The translations under genes and the position numbers were made by a program. Under the pieces are notes generated by a model, which was not told the origin of the DNA, did not search any database, and saw only the letters and a program-made list of their open reading frames with translations. From assembly GCA_937910685.1 (NCBI GenBank), contig CALEMP010000080.1, positions 1 to 42,429 on the forward strand: DNA of 42,429 nt, given 5' to 3'. Positions 1-8,962 of this stretch are shown here, in pieces (the stretch's first letter is position 1; every line of letters starts with the position of its first letter). The DNA is from an uncultured bacterium. Its GTDB lineage: Bacteria > Planctomycetota > UBA1135 > GCA-002686595.

Positions 1-39
1 AATCAGCCCGTATTCGGTGCGCTTTGTGAGTTTGAGCAT
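1..39 (-). CDS. Rrf2/IscR-family transcriptional regulator, N-terminus only
   Basis: Only the first 13 codons lie in the window, read from an ATG at 39 towards the left edge, giving MLKLTKRTEYGLI. This is the characteristic start of Rrf2-family winged-helix regulators (IscR, NsrR, CymR), whose first helix usually reads M-(K/R)-(L/I)-(S/T)-x-(R/K)-(T/G)-x-Y-(G/A)-L. The family senses Fe-S clusters, NO or cysteine metabolites. The part that would hold the cluster-binding cysteines is outside the window, so the signal sensed cannot be inferred. A perfect palindrome at 158-172, about 120 bp upstream, could be its own operator. The call rests on very few residues but the match is specific. Confidence 0.6.
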   Translation of the reverse strand, partial: MLKLTKRTEYGLI

Positions 40-157
40 GGCTCGCGGAGATGGACGGTGGTCGGGGGGCCCCTGGGTCTATCGGCACTTTATTAGTACG
101 GATTGAGTTGAGGGGGCTGAGGGCCGGTGATCAATGTGCTTCAAATCAGTGCCCTAT

Positions 158-172
158 ACCTATACGATAGGT
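158..172. promoter_or_regulatory. Operator-like palindrome between divergent genes
   Basis: ACCTAT-ACG-ATAGGT is a perfect inverted repeat of 6 bp arms around a 3 bp spacer. It lies in the 292-bp non-coding stretch (40-331) between the Rrf2-like gene and the rightward mini-protein gene. Size and symmetry suit a dimeric winged-helix regulator. That the binder is the neighbouring Rrf2 protein is inference. Otherwise this stretch holds only a weak 7-bp inverted repeat (204-210/224-230). Confidence 0.35.
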
Positions 173-331
173 CACAGAGGGGCCTGAGGGGTATAAATCA
201 GGGAAAACCCCACCTGAAATGATGGGTTTTTAGGTCTGGATTCTGGCCTTGGGGGTACCCGGGAGTGTCAGAACCGGGCCAACGGAGGGCAGCACTCAAG
301 GAATAGGGGCTCCTGGGTCGAAAGAGGGGGG

Positions 332-562
332 GTGAGAACATCCCAACCTGAGACGATTTGCATCACCTGCGCCCAGAGTACTGGCCAGTCCCCGGTCCTC
401 AATTTGATGCCTGATGGCACCAGGTGCAGGGCCTGTGCCGACCGAGTCCTAGATGCCCAGCCAGGCATTTTCCACGCGGTTTGGTCCGAGCCCGCGCCGC
501 AACTGCCTGCTCCTGAATTTACGCTTGTGAAAAGCGTGAAGTCGAGCAAGCCCTCTGCCTAG
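332..562 (+). CDS. Putative zinc-ribbon mini-protein upstream of dprA
   Basis: A 76-residue ORF begins with GTG at 332, directly after a purine-rich AGAGGGGGG stretch that can serve as ribosome-binding site. The protein has two CxxC pairs (C-I-T-C near residues 10-13 and C-R-A-C near 32-35), about 18 residues apart, the spacing of a small treble-clef or zinc-ribbon knuckle. The C-terminal half is proline-rich and lacks a recognised fold. It ends 53 bp before the dprA start and may be co-transcribed with it. I do not recognise a named family. The paired CxxC motifs and the good translation start favour a real gene over chance. Two longer reading frames cover the same DNA on the other strand but lack recognisable features. 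Confidence 0.5.
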   Translation: MRTSQPETICITCAQSTGQSPVLNLMPDGTRCRACADRVLDAQPGIFHAVWSEPAPQLPAPEFTLVKSVKSSKPSA

Positions 563-615
563 GGCCGCCTTCGTGCTCCACCGGGGCAGGCCAGAAGCCC
601 GCTCGCGAATTCGGA

Positions 616-1530
616 GTGAAACCCCTGGGCTCTCCGTGCGTCTGTGCTTTTGTGCAGAGCATTCAACGATACGAGCGCCCGCGGAATGACTGGGGCGCTC
701 CATTGGAAGGACTGTTGGGGTTGGACCCGGCGGTTCGAACTTTTTGGACCCGTGGTCGACAGGAGATCCTGCAAGCAGGACCGCGGATTGCGGTGGTGGG
801 GTCACGCTCGCCCACGGCCTATGGGCGCAATCAAGCCCTGCGTTTCGCGGGGGCTCTCGCCCGCGCGGGATGTGTTGTGGTCAGTGGGCTCGCGCGGGGC
901 GTCGATGGCATCGCGCATCAAGCCGTCTTGGACGAGGGCGGGGCTACCATCGGCGTACTCGGTTGTGGCGTGGATCAGCCTTGGCCCACGGGAGATCTCA
1001 CCGAACGCATGACCCAAGAGGGACTGTTGTTCAGCGAATTCGAACCTGGGGTCTCGCCTCGACGCCATCACTTTCCCATGCGGAACAGAATCATCGCTGC
1101 TCTGTGCGATGCGACCTTGGTGATCGAAGCGGCCCACCGTTCGGGATCGTTGATCACCGCACGTTGGGCGGCGGATCTGGGGCGGGCAGTGTTCGTTCTA
1201 CCCCAGGCGGTAGACCATCCATTGGGGCTCGGGGCCTTGCGTCTATTACGTGAGGGGGCGACTGCGGTGGGATCACCCGGTCAATTGTTGACGGACCTGG
1301 AATCCATGCGGGGCGGGCGACCTGCGGGGGGCGATTGGGGCGAGCATGTGGGGGATGCGGATCCGATTCTACGCGCCCTTGAGGGGGATGCCATTAGCGC
1401 AGAGAACCTGTGCTTTCGGGTGAATCAGCCCCTTTTGGAGACTTCAGCTCGCTTGGTGGACTTGGAACTCGACGGTCGCGTCAAGCGCATTCCAGGTGGG
1501 CTTTGGATCAGCGCACGTGAGGAATCTTGA
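616..1530 (+). CDS. dprA: DNA-processing protein DprA/Smf
   Basis: DprA binds incoming single-stranded DNA during natural transformation and loads RecA; in bacteria without competence it is still widely conserved. The 304-residue product shows the Rossmann-like DprA core: VVGSRSPTAYG near residues 60-70, SGLARGVD near 90-97, the SEFEPG segment near 140-145 and the FPMRNR motif near 153-158. A C-terminal winged-helix region (about 248-300) follows, as in many DprA proteins. The N-terminal SAM domain of longer homologues is absent or reduced. The GTG at 616 has a close GGAG upstream; a slightly later start is possible. It converges with the next gene with only 5 bp between the stops. Confidence 0.93.
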   Translation: MKPLGSPCVCAFVQSIQRYERPRNDWGAPLEGLLGLDPAVRTFWTRGRQEILQAGPRIAVVGSRSPTAYGRNQALRFAGALARAGCVVVSGLARGVDGIAHQAVLDEGGATIGVLGCGVDQPWPTGDLTERMTQEGLLFSEFEPGVSPRRHHFPMRNRIIAALCDATLVIEAAHRSGSLITARWAADLGRAVFVLPQAVDHPLGLGALRLLREGATAVGSPGQLLTDLESMRGGRPAGGDWGEHVGDADPILRALEGDAISAENLCFRVNQPLLETSARLVDLELDGRVKRIPGGLWISAREES

Positions 1531-1535
1531 AAGCC

Positions 1536-1733
1536 CTAGATCGATGCCAGGGTGTATCCCAGCAGGATCATCACCAGCGCCACTGCGCCGCTGGTCAGGA
1601 CGAACTTCAGCCAGCGGCGGGGGAATACCAGTCGTGCTATCGCATCATTGGGTTCCGCCAACATGGTGGTGACCCCTACGATGGCGGTGCTTGCCAGTAG
1701 GAACAAGAACAGGTGAAGCCAGATGTCTTTCAT
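1536..1733 (-). CDS. Small two-helix membrane protein
   Basis: A 65-residue protein starting at the ATG at 1733 (MKDIWLHLFLF). That ATG overlaps the TGA of the preceding gene as ATGA, which decides the start over an upstream ATG that would add 21 residues. Two hydrophobic segments (about 4-22 and 43-63) flank a short loop with basic residues, so it is predicted to be an inner-membrane hairpin. The overlap implies translational coupling to the 268-residue membrane protein, and the two may form a complex. No family is recognised. Confidence 0.7.
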   Translation of the reverse strand: MKDIWLHLFLFLLASTAIVGVTTMLAEPNDAIARLVFPRRWLKFVLTSGAVALVMILLGYTLASI

Positions 1734-2536
1734 GGGGTGCCCTCCGCGGTCAAGCCATGCTTGGGATCTCGGCCAATGCGCAAGGATTCGCTCCACCCAT
1801 AGGCATCGACCATGACCAGCACATTCAAGAGCCCCGCGACGCAGCCCATCACCACTGCCAAATCGTGGTAGGGCACCTCATGGTCCAGGGGTGCGTGTCC
1901 GTGGATCATCTCTGCGAACAAGGCTGGCACTCCCAACATGAACTGGCCGCCCCAGTAGAAATAGTGCCGCTCGCGATCGAGGTTGGCACCCTCGCCCATG
2001 GTTGTCCCAATGGCAAAGAGTCCCACCAGCATGACGAACATCAAGATTCCCCGTAGGCGCCGGCCTTGCAAGATCTGACCTAGACCAGGGAGCACCCAAC
2101 AGGCAAGGGCCGCGGCTTCGGGCCTCAAGCCAGGGGCTGCCTTGCTGGCACGGGCATCAAAATGTGCTCGGGACATGAGCAGCACGTTGAGGATGCCGCC
2201 AAACGAGGTGAGGGCCATCCCCAAGTTCATGGTGTCCGGCCAGACCGAGGGGGAGCCCGTGCCGAACCCAAAGCGTGAGCTCTGGAGGAGCATGGCCCCG
2301 AGGTTGCCCAACTCCGGTGCCAGGAATGGGGCGAATTGACTGCGCATCTCTGCGGGCAGGATCTCGAAGGCGCGACCATCGGTCAGCCAGAGTCCGAGCA
2401 GGTAGACCCCTTCCACCAACAGGAAGGCCACGAGGGCAAACAGGGGCCGACCTAGATAGAGGTGTCCTGCCCCCGGCACGAACCAGGTCAGGAGGGTGGC
2501 GACTGTGGGGTCGCCTTGGGAGTCTTTGTTTTGCAT
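1730..2536 (-). CDS. DUF6677/TM2-like multi-pass membrane protein
   Basis: The ATG at 2536 gives 268 residues; a GTG at 2569 would add 11 residues without membrane character. The protein contains two copies of a TM2-like module: LLTWFVPGAGHLYLGR near the N-terminus and LACWVLPGLGQILQGRR in the middle. Each is a hydrophobic helix with a PGxGxxxxGR turn, leading into a second helix. Such modules mark TM2 and DUF6677-type proteins, which have no established function. Further hydrophobic helices follow near the C-terminus. It is translationally coupled to the small membrane protein behind it. The internal repeat suggests duplication of an ancestral two-helix unit. Confidence 0.72.
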   Translation of the reverse strand: MQNKDSQGDPTVATLLTWFVPGAGHLYLGRPLFALVAFLLVEGVYLLGLWLTDGRAFEILPAEMRSQFAPFLAPELGNLGAMLLQSSRFGFGTGSPSVWPDTMNLGMALTSFGGILNVLLMSRAHFDARASKAAPGLRPEAAALACWVLPGLGQILQGRRLRGILMFVMLVGLFAIGTTMGEGANLDRERHYFYWGGQFMLGVPALFAEMIHGHAPLDHEVPYHDLAVVMGCVAGLLNVLVMVDAYGWSESLRIGRDPKHGLTAEGTP

Positions 2537-2734
2537 TGCGGGGAAGGGGCATAGGGTGCCCCCTCGCACCTATTCTTGCAAGCGAGGAGAGGATGAAACC
2601 TGCGATCCCCTGCCTAGCACCCGATCACTGCGTGGCTCGGGGTGAATCGTTAGATCCCTGGCGGGGTGCTTCCAGTGGAGCAGGGGATCTAGCATGGGCT
2701 GGTACCCCATGACCGGGCACCGTAAAGTCCACCT

Positions 2735-3148
2735 ATGGTCTACCAGCATCATGTACGAGTCCGTTATGGGGAAACCGATCAGATGGGGGTCGTGCACCAT
2801 GGGGCCTATGTGGCCTATCTCGAAGAGGCGCGCACGGAGTGGCTGCGGGAATTAGGGCATCCCTATGGGGCTCTGGAAAAGGCGGGCATTGGGTTGCCCG
2901 TGAGGAATTTGAGCATTCGCTATCGGGCTGCGGCACATTACGAGGATCACCTGGTGGTCACGATTTGGGTGGAGCGTTTGCGGGCGGCTTCGATCACTTT
3001 TGGTTACACCCTTCGACGGGTGGACGAGGAGGCGACGCTTGCCCAGGCCGAGGTTGAGCTTGCCTGCGTGAGCCTTGCTCAGCGGCCGCTGACGGCCCAG
3101 GCCTTACCGGCCGAGATCCGCGCCGCCCTTGAGGCAACTCAGCAATAA
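2735..3148 (+). CDS. YbgC-like acyl-CoA thioesterase (hotdog fold)
   Basis: This 137-residue protein matches the 4-hydroxybenzoyl-CoA thioesterase/YbgC family in length and motifs. The segment RVRYGETDQMGVVHHGAY holds the Y-x-x-T-D-x-x-G-x-V-x-x-x-x-Y signature with the catalytic Asp at about residue 15, and the following LEEARTEW is the conserved E-x-x-R helix. These enzymes hydrolyse short or medium acyl-CoA or acyl-ACP thioesters in the cytoplasm; YbgC in proteobacteria is linked to the Tol-Pal locus, which is not seen here. Substrate cannot be deduced. The ATG at 2735 lacks a clear Shine-Dalgarno sequence. The gene converges with the DUF309 gene 19 bp away. Confidence 0.88.
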   Translation: MVYQHHVRVRYGETDQMGVVHHGAYVAYLEEARTEWLRELGHPYGALEKAGIGLPVRNLSIRYRAAAHYEDHLVVTIWVERLRAASITFGYTLRRVDEEATLAQAEVELACVSLAQRPLTAQALPAEIRAALEATQQ

Positions 3149-3167
3149 GAGTGTGCCTGGCGCCGGA

Positions 3168-3554
3168 TTACAGTTCCATGGGGCGCAGGGCAGGAGCCTT
3201 GCTGGAGGGATCTCGAAGTCGGGTTTGCATCTCGGACAAGAACTGTTGCACGTCCAAGCCTTCGTGATGAGGGAAGAAGGGAGCCAATAGGCGGCGCATG
3301 CCCGTGTGCAGTTTGCGCGCCCCCTCCTGATTGTTGCGGCTCAAATGGTCGAGGCAGATCGATGCCTGCACGAGGCCTTTCCAAAAGTTGCTGCCTTCGC
3401 CTTCGGATGCGAGCCAGCAGCGTTCGAAGCACTCGTGGGCTTCATAGTAGTCGCCCCCGTTGAAGTGGGCTATGCCTTCACCGATGGCGCTCTTGCGTGC
3501 GGCTGCATCGAATTGTTCCGGGTCGAAATCCTCTTCCGGGGGCTCGATCTTCAA
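3168..3554 (-). CDS. DUF309 family protein
   Basis: 128 residues with the DUF309 hallmark: a helical segment GIAHFNGGDYYEAHECFER followed by a W, and then FWKGLVQASICLDHLSR. Family members are small all-helical proteins of unknown function found in cyanobacteria, Bacillus and planctomycetes; the conserved H-E and W residues form the core. The start is a TTG at 3554 that overlaps the stop of the upstream HEAT-repeat gene (TTGA), so translation is probably coupled. An exported HEAT protein and a cytosolic DUF309 protein in one unit have no evident common task. Confidence 0.85.
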   Translation of the reverse strand: MKIEPPEEDFDPEQFDAAARKSAIGEGIAHFNGGDYYEAHECFERCWLASEGEGSNFWKGLVQASICLDHLSRNNQEGARKLHTGMRRLLAPFFPHHEGLDVQQFLSEMQTRLRDPSSKAPALRPMEL

Positions 3555-4351
3555 TTCCCGCCGCCTTCTGGATCGTCTTCCGGATCCTGCCCGCGCTTGC
3601 TGCGTTTAGCGTTGCGATCGTAGGTGCGCTCGTAGCCCCAAAACCGATCCCAGCGGGCCTGCATCTGTTTCTTCATCACAGGCGGTTCTTTGGGGATCTG
3701 GAAGGTCTTTTTGGACGTGCGCCACCAATCAGCCCAACTCTTTGCATTCGCGCCGCGATCCACGCTGGTCAGGCGAATCAGAGCGGTCTGCAGGTTGGGC
3801 ATGTGGTTGTTAACCCGGCGCACATCGGTGACCGTCATCAGTTGGATTAGGGTGTCCACACTCTTCACCGAGCGGATGTTCCCAATTGCAAAAACGCGTG
3901 CCTGGATTACGGCGGCCGTGGGATAGGTGAATAGCTTGTTCGTCAAGGCATCGAGAGCTTCCTCGTCCTGTTGCCGCCCGATCGCCTTGATCCAGGCCAC
4001 GTGGTACTCATCTTGCTTGACCATCTGCTTGCGGTCGCGCTTGCCGTGCTTCAAGAGGGCCTTGAGGGATTCGGTGTGGATCATGATGCCGAGGCTCTCC
4101 ACGGCCGCATCACGGATCAAGGGTTCCTTGTCCCCGAGTTCCTTGGCGATGCGCTTGATCACCAACTCGTGAAGCACTCCGGATTCCGCGCGCAGGGCAT
4201 TGCCTTTCTGCGAGGCCTCCATGGTCTTGTTCTTGAACGCTTTGTCGATGCGCTCCACAGCGGTCTCGGCTTGTACGCGCAGATCGCTCGCGGGATCTGC
4301 GGGGGCCTGGACCAGGGGGACAATGAGGAGGAGGCTGAGGAGTGCTTGCAT
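3551..4351 (-). CDS. Exported HEAT-repeat protein
   Basis: 266 residues. The first 16 residues (MQALLSLLLIVPLVQA) form a short signal peptide. The region from about 70 to 200 consists of paired helices of HEAT type, for example KEPLIRDAAVESLGIM and AAVIQARVFAIGNI. A tryptophan-rich patch (SWADWWRTSKKTF) near 205-220 and a charged tail rich in D, E, G and K follow. HEAT repeats form protein-binding solenoids; no catalytic motif is seen. The W-W patch after the repeats occurs in several planctomycete HEAT proteins as far as I recall, without known function. It is transcribed divergently from the PDZ/DUF6288 gene, with 210 bp between them. Confidence 0.75.
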   Translation of the reverse strand: MQALLSLLLIVPLVQAPADPASDLRVQAETAVERIDKAFKNKTMEASQKGNALRAESGVLHELVIKRIAKELGDKEPLIRDAAVESLGIMIHTESLKALLKHGKRDRKQMVKQDEYHVAWIKAIGRQQDEEALDALTNKLFTYPTAAVIQARVFAIGNIRSVKSVDTLIQLMTVTDVRRVNNHMPNLQTALIRLTSVDRGANAKSWADWWRTSKKTFQIPKEPPVMKKQMQARWDRFWGYERTYDRNAKRSKRGQDPEDDPEGGGN

Positions 4352-4561
4352 GATGATTCGAGGCGTCTAGTACCTACCCCGGACCTGACTCTAACCCAGA
4401 ATTTGGTCGAGGGTGACGATTGGATCCGTCCCGAAGTGGAAAGGCCGGCCCAAGGGTGCTCCAAACGCGGATGGGCCTGCCCGATTCGCAGGGCTGGACC
4501 CGTTGGCTGTTCCGCGCTACCTTGCTCCTGCCTCTGGGGGATCACCCCCTTGGCCACGATC

Positions 4562-6091
4562 ATGTCTAATTTTCCTTTCAGCAAATCCATCCTGCGTTGC
4601 GGCGCTGTTCTCTTGGCGCTTCAACTGAGCGCTCCCACCACCGGCCAAGTTCATTACCACCCGGACGGACGCCCCTGGACTCAGGGTGCGGACCGTGGGC
4701 CGGACAAGGACATGGATGGCTGGTACTACAACCTGGGGATCAGCGGGATCCGGGTGCAGTTGATCGCGGACGCGCCCAAGCAGCTGTTGGTCAAGGGGAT
4801 ACTCAAAGACTCCCCGGCCGAAGGCTTGGTGCGTGTTGGGGACCGCATCACCGGTGCGGGGGGGCGTCCGTTTGTGATGGAGCACCGCAATGGCTATGGC
4901 ATGGATGTGTTTGGTGGGGCAGGACCCATGCAGGAGTTCGCCGCGGCTTTGGAGAAAAGTCAGAAGAAGGGTAAGAAGAACAAGGGGCGGCTTGAAGTAG
5001 CACTCTTACGCGGCAAGGAAGTCCTGAAGGTGAAGTTGCGCCTTGGAACCCGTTACGGTGTGTTCTCCAAGACCTTTCCAGCCGACTGTGCCAAGAGTGA
5101 ACTTGTTCGCCGGGATGTCTATAGCTTTTTGATCGAGAACCAACGCGAAGATGGGTCTTGGGGGTCACCGGTCCATGATGTGCATGCACCCTTAGCCCTA
5201 TTGGCCAGCGGCGACCGGAAGCACCTAGCCGCAGTAAAGAAGAACGTCCGCATGCACGCGCGCACCACCAGTGCGGAAGATGACTCGTGGCTGATCAACT
5301 GGCGTTACACCGGAGCCGCCATCGTGATGGGGGAGTACTACCTTGCCACGAAGGAAAAGTGGGTGCTGAAGGAACTGCAAGAGGTCTATGACTTCTTGAT
5401 GAGCACCCAGTACATGGATATCTCTCAGTTAGCTGCGGAGTCCAAGGACACCCATCCCGGATCCCAGCCCAAGGGCCCCCTTGATTCCCACGGGGGCTGG
5501 GGCCACAACCCTGGCTTTGAGGGTTATGGCCCGATCTCGATGATTACCGGCCAGGGCGCACTGGCCTTGGCACTCATGAGTCACTGTGGCATTGAGGTGG
5601 ATCGTGAGCGACACGATGCCGCCTACGCCTTCTTAGCCCGGGGGACCGGCAAGAACGGTTACCTGTGGTACAAGGACGAAGTTGCAGGCAATCAGAACTG
5701 GGCGGACATGGGAAGGACCGGTGCAGCAGGCCTCGCGAACTTCCTAAGCCCCTATTCCGATCGGGTTTACGCTTCCCGCGCTCGCTCCCATGCGGCGGTG
5801 ATTGGGATGCACCCCGAAACCTTCCCGGACACCCATGCTTCGCCAATCATGGGCATGGTCTACGGAGCTCTCGCCGCCAACGTTCGACCCAAGAGCTTCA
5901 GGACCTTGATGGACGCCAATCGCTGGTGGTTCGTGCTTTCCCAGTGTCCGGACGGCTCGTTCTATTACCAGCCGAACAGGGACAACTCGGGCTATGGGGC
6001 AGACTCGCGCCTTTCTGCCACGGCGATGACCGCCTTGATCTTTTCGATTCCAATGAAGAGCCTGCATGTCACGGGCAAGGCCTTCGACTAA
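4562..6091 (+). CDS. Secreted PDZ and DUF6288 (terpenoid-cyclase-like fold) protein
   Basis: The open frame extends far upstream, but the first 197 codons overlap the divergent HEAT gene in antisense and look random. The ATG at 4562 is followed by a clear signal peptide (ILRCGAVLLALQLSAPTTGQ), giving 509 residues. Residues about 55-170 form a PDZ-like domain (QLLVKGILKDSPAEG, VRVGDRITGAGGRPF). The remainder contains helical repeats with QREDGSWG and HGGWGHNPGFEGYG, typical of the alpha/alpha-toroid prenyltransferase or terpenoid-cyclase fold that characterises DUF6288. No catalytic role is established. It probably acts in the periplasm or at the surface. A strong hairpin lies directly behind the stop. 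Confidence 0.82.
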   Translation: MSNFPFSKSILRCGAVLLALQLSAPTTGQVHYHPDGRPWTQGADRGPDKDMDGWYYNLGISGIRVQLIADAPKQLLVKGILKDSPAEGLVRVGDRITGAGGRPFVMEHRNGYGMDVFGGAGPMQEFAAALEKSQKKGKKNKGRLEVALLRGKEVLKVKLRLGTRYGVFSKTFPADCAKSELVRRDVYSFLIENQREDGSWGSPVHDVHAPLALLASGDRKHLAAVKKNVRMHARTTSAEDDSWLINWRYTGAAIVMGEYYLATKEKWVLKELQEVYDFLMSTQYMDISQLAAESKDTHPGSQPKGPLDSHGGWGHNPGFEGYGPISMITGQGALALALMSHCGIEVDRERHDAAYAFLARGTGKNGYLWYKDEVAGNQNWADMGRTGAAGLANFLSPYSDRVYASRARSHAAVIGMHPETFPDTHASPIMGMVYGALAANVRPKSFRTLMDANRWWFVLSQCPDGSFYYQPNRDNSGYGADSRLSATAMTALIFSIPMKSLHVTGKAFD

Positions 6092-6096
6092 TGAAC

Positions 6097-6131
6097 AGCG
6101 AGGGTCGCCACTGTTAGTGGCGACCCTCGCT
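6097..6131. terminator. Bidirectional hairpin between convergent genes
   Basis: A perfect 16-bp stem (6097-6112 with 6116-6131) closes on a three-base loop. It starts 5 bp after the DUF6288 gene and ends 24 bp before the clpC stop. There is no T-tract on either side, so it may act as a transcript-end stabiliser or with Rho rather than as a classical intrinsic terminator. Confidence 0.7.
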
Positions 6132-6155
6132 GGATCAGTATTCAGAGGACGGGGC

Positions 6156-8684
6156 TTACTTGGCCTTGGTCTTCTTTTTCTTGGGAGCAGCGGGCTCTTC
6201 GTCCAGGAAGCGCAGGCAATCCGCGCCCTCGGCGAAGTCTACCCAGATGCTGCGTTCCGCATCGGCTTCTCCGCGCAGGAGGTGTTCCGCCAGGGGATCT
6301 TCCACGTGCCGCTCGATGGCCCGTCGCAGGGGACGAGCGCCGTAATCCGGGTGGAATCCTTTTTCGATGAGGAACGTCTTAGCGCTCTGGGTCAGCTTCA
6401 GGTCCACATCGTGCTCGGCGAGACGCTTGGACACTTCGTCCAGTTGCAGCTCGACAATCTTCACCAGGTCTTCCTTGACTAGGGAGTTGAAGATCACGAC
6501 CTCGTCGAGACGGTTCAGGAACTCAGGACGGAAGTGGCGTTCCACTTCGACCATCACGTCGGACTCGATCTTCTTGCGCTGATCGGTCTCGCTCAGGTCC
6601 GACTTGTCCGTACGTCCAAAGCCCAGGGTCGAGCTGGTCTTCATCTGGGCGGAGCCAAGGTTGGAGGTCATGATCACGATCACATTGCGGAAGTCCACAT
6701 GGCGGCCGAAGGAGTCGGTCAAGCGACCTTCTTCCATGATCTGCAGCAGCATGTTGAACACATCCGGGTGTGCTTTCTCGATTTCGTCCAGCAGCACCAC
6801 GGAGTAGGGGCGACGGCGGACCTTTTCGGTCAGCTGGCCTCCCTCTTCGTAGCCCACATAGCCCGGAGGCGCACCAACCAGGCGGGATGCGTTGTGCTTC
6901 TCCATGTACTCGCTCATGTCCATTACGGTCACGGCTTCTTCGTCACCGAACATGAACTTGGCCAGTTGCTTGCAAAGGAACGTCTTGCCCACGCCCGACG
7001 GGCCGAGGAACAGGAACGAACCCATGGGGCGGCGCGGATCCTTGAGTCCCGAGCGGGAACGGCGAACGGAACGGGCGATCGCGTTGATAGCGGCATCCTG
7101 GTGGATAACCACCTGGCCCATTTCGGTTTCCATTTGCAAGAGGCGCTCGCGTTCGGCTTTCTCTAGGCGGGTGAGCGGAATGCCGGTCATTTTGGAGACC
7201 GTTTCCTGGATCACATCTGTGTCCACTTCACCCACTTGCTCCTTGTCGGATTGCTCCTGGCGCCATTCGGCTTGGGTCTCCTCCTTCTTGCGCTTCAGCT
7301 GGTAAGCATCATCGCGAAGGCTGGCGGCCTTTTCGAAGTCCTGACCGGCCACCGCAGCGTCCTTTTCACGCTCGAGGTGCTCGATCTTCTCGGTCAACTC
7401 GCGCATGTCGGGCGGTGGCACCATGGCCTTGATTCGCACTCGGGCACCAGCCTCGTCCATGACGTCGATGGCTTTGTCCGGCAGGAAACGGTTGTTGATG
7501 TAACGGGTGGAAAGCTCCACTGCCAACTTAAGGGCATCATCGGTGTAGGAAACTCTGTGGTGAGCTTCGTAGCGGTCCCGCAAACCCATGAGGATTGCGA
7601 TGGCTTGGTCGGGGGTGGGGGGCTCCACGTTGACCGACTGGAAGCGACGCTCTAGAGCGCCGTCCTTTTCGATGTGCTTGCGATATTCGTCGAGGGTCGT
7701 GGCGCCGATGCACTGGATCTCTCCGCGGGAGAGGGCCGGCTTGAGCACATTGGAGGCGTCGATGGCGCCTTCAGCGCCGCCGGCTCCAACCAGGGTGTGC
7801 AGCTCGTCGATGAAGAGCACCACGTCCTTGACTCGGCGCACTTCGGTCATCACGGCCTTGATGCGTTCTTCGAACTGGCCGCGGTACTTGGTGCCCGCAA
7901 CCATCAAGGCTAGGTCCAGAACCACGATGCGCTTGCCGCGCAGAATTTCGGGGACCGTGTTGTCGATGATCATCTGGGCCAGGCCCTCGACGATCGCGGT
8001 CTTGCCCACGCCGGGCTCGCCCAACAACACAGGGTTGTTCTTGGTACGTCGTGAGAGGATCTGGACGACGCGTTCGATTTCTTGCTCGCGTCCGATTACC
8101 GCATCCAAGCGTCCGCCCTTGGCGAGTTCCGTCAGGTCGCGGCCGAAGGAATCCAGGGCAGGGGTCTTGCTCTTGCCTGCGGGGCTGCCAGCGCCACCGC
8201 CGGTGGGCTCGTCCACCGAGATATCATCGTCGTCATCTTCGCCGGTTTCGGCACCGAGGAAGTCGAGTACCTCATCGCGCACGTCTTGCAACTTGATGCC
8301 GAGGTTCAGCAGTACCTGTGCGGCGATGCCTTCGTTTTCCTTGATCAGACCCAGGAGCAGGTGCTCGGTTCCGATGTAGTTGTGACCGAGGCTGCCCGCT
8401 TCCTCCATGGAAAGCTCAAGCACCTTCTTGGCCCGAGGGGTGAAGGGGAGCTGGCCCATGGTGACCATGCTGGGGCCGGTCTTCACGATTTTCTCGACCT
8501 CCATGCGGATTTTGGTCAGGTCGATGCCCATGTTCTTGAGCACATTGGCAGCGACGCCGGATCCCTCTTGAACGAGGCCGAGCAGCACGTGCTCAGTTCC
8601 CAGGTACTCATGGTTGAACCGTTGCGCCTCTTGGCGGGCGAGGTTCATCACCTTTTTGGCGCGGTCAGTGAAACGATCGAACAT
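6156..8684 (-). CDS. clpC: ATP-dependent Clp protease ATP-binding subunit ClpC
   Basis: 842 residues with the full ClpC layout: two N-domain repeats (about 1-145), first AAA+ module with Walker [10 protein letters not shown] near 222-230 and Walker B FIDELH near 292-297, a middle region with a UVR-type motif ([18 protein letters not shown], about 430-450), second AAA+ module with GPSGVGKT, and a lysine-rich tail (KKKKTKAK). ClpC unfolds substrates and feeds them to ClpP; in Firmicutes, McsA/McsB deliver arginine-phosphorylated substrates. A McsA homologue lies upstream, but 278 bp of non-coding DNA separates the two, so clpC probably has its own promoter. No CIRCE inverted repeat is visible there. 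The ATG at 8684 has no clear Shine-Dalgarno; a TATATAAAA stretch sits just before it. Confidence 0.97.
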   Translation of the reverse strand: MFDRFTDRAKKVMNLARQEAQRFNHEYLGTEHVLLGLVQEGSGVAANVLKNMGIDLTKIRMEVEKIVKTGPSMVTMGQLPFTPRAKKVLELSMEEAGSLGHNYIGTEHLLLGLIKENEGIAAQVLLNLGIKLQDVRDEVLDFLGAETGEDDDDDISVDEPTGGGAGSPAGKSKTPALDSFGRDLTELAKGGRLDAVIGREQEIERVVQILSRRTKNNPVLLGEPGVGKTAIVEGLAQMIIDNTVPEILRGKRIVVLDLALMVAGTKYRGQFEERIKAVMTEVRRVKDVVLFIDELHTLVGAGGAEGAIDASNVLKPALSRGEIQCIGATTLDEYRKHIEKDGALERRFQSVNVEPPTPDQAIAILMGLRDRYEAHHRVSYTDDALKLAVELSTRYINNRFLPDKAIDVMDEAGARVRIKAMVPPPDMRELTEKIEHLEREKDAAVAGQDFEKAASLRDDAYQLKRKKEETQAEWRQEQSDKEQVGEVDTDVIQETVSKMTGIPLTRLEKAERERLLQMETEMGQVVIHQDAAINAIARSVRRSRSGLKDPRRPMGSFLFLGPSGVGKTFLCKQLAKFMFGDEEAVTVMDMSEYMEKHNASRLVGAPPGYVGYEEGGQLTEKVRRRPYSVVLLDEIEKAHPDVFNMLLQIMEEGRLTDSFGRHVDFRNVIVIMTSNLGSAQMKTSSTLGFGRTDKSDLSETDQRKKIESDVMVEVERHFRPEFLNRLDEVVIFNSLVKEDLVKIVELQLDEVSKRLAEHDVDLKLTQSAKTFLIEKGFHPDYGARPLRRAIERHVEDPLAEHLLRGEADAERSIWVDFAEGADCLRFLDEEPAAPKKKKTKAK

Positions 8685-8880
8685 GTTGCTTTTATATAGG
8701 GGAGGTGAGTGGAACAGAGCGTCGGTGGGAAGCTCTTGGGTCTAGGTTTTTCGGCGTTCAAGGCCAAACGGTTGAGCCCATGCTGAGGAACTCTTGGCGG
8801 CAGTCGTATTGGGCTGCGACATAACATTATGCAAAGTCCGCCCCAGATGCCCTAGAGGGCCCTTGAGGCCTAGGAATGCC

Positions 8881-8903
8881 GAAAAAAGTACCCGCTTCGG
8901 GTT
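8881..8903 (-). terminator. Probable intrinsic terminator after mcsA
   Basis: On the minus strand ACCCG-AAG-CGGGT is followed, after AC, by six T residues. It lies about 60 bp past the mcsA stop, inside the 278-bp gap before clpC (8685-8962). The stem is only 5 bp, so termination may be partial, allowing some read-through into clpC. An imperfect inverted repeat (CCTAG...CTAGG, about 8851-8874) sits just downstream in the same gap. Confidence 0.5.
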
Positions 8904-8962
8904 GGCAGATAAATCTTGGCCCAGGAGAGGTTCTCGGCCCAACCGGGGGGCTAGGGCGGGGG

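Noticed and set aside
204..230. AAAACCC...GGGTTTT inverted repeat as terminator
   Set aside because: It lies between divergent genes where no transcript should end, and the stem is short with a long loop.
449..805. 118-codon minus-strand frame over the start of dprA
   Set aside because: It overlaps dprA in antisense, is rich in Arg/Pro/Ser and has no recognisable motif.
3971..4561. 197-codon upstream extension of the PDZ/DUF6288 frame
   Set aside because: It is antisense to the HEAT gene, lacks family similarity and would bury the signal peptide found at the ATG at 4562.
6160..8699. Many long open frames on the strand opposite clpC (for example 6534-7166, 7588-8379, 8082-8699)
   Set aside because: They lie wholly antisense to a well-conserved gene, show no motif, and reflect codon bias in GC-rich DNA.
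8685..8962. CIRCE or CtsR operator before clpC
   Set aside because: No TTAGCACTC-N9-GAGTGCTAA or direct heptad repeat is visible; only an imperfect CCTAG inverted repeat is present.
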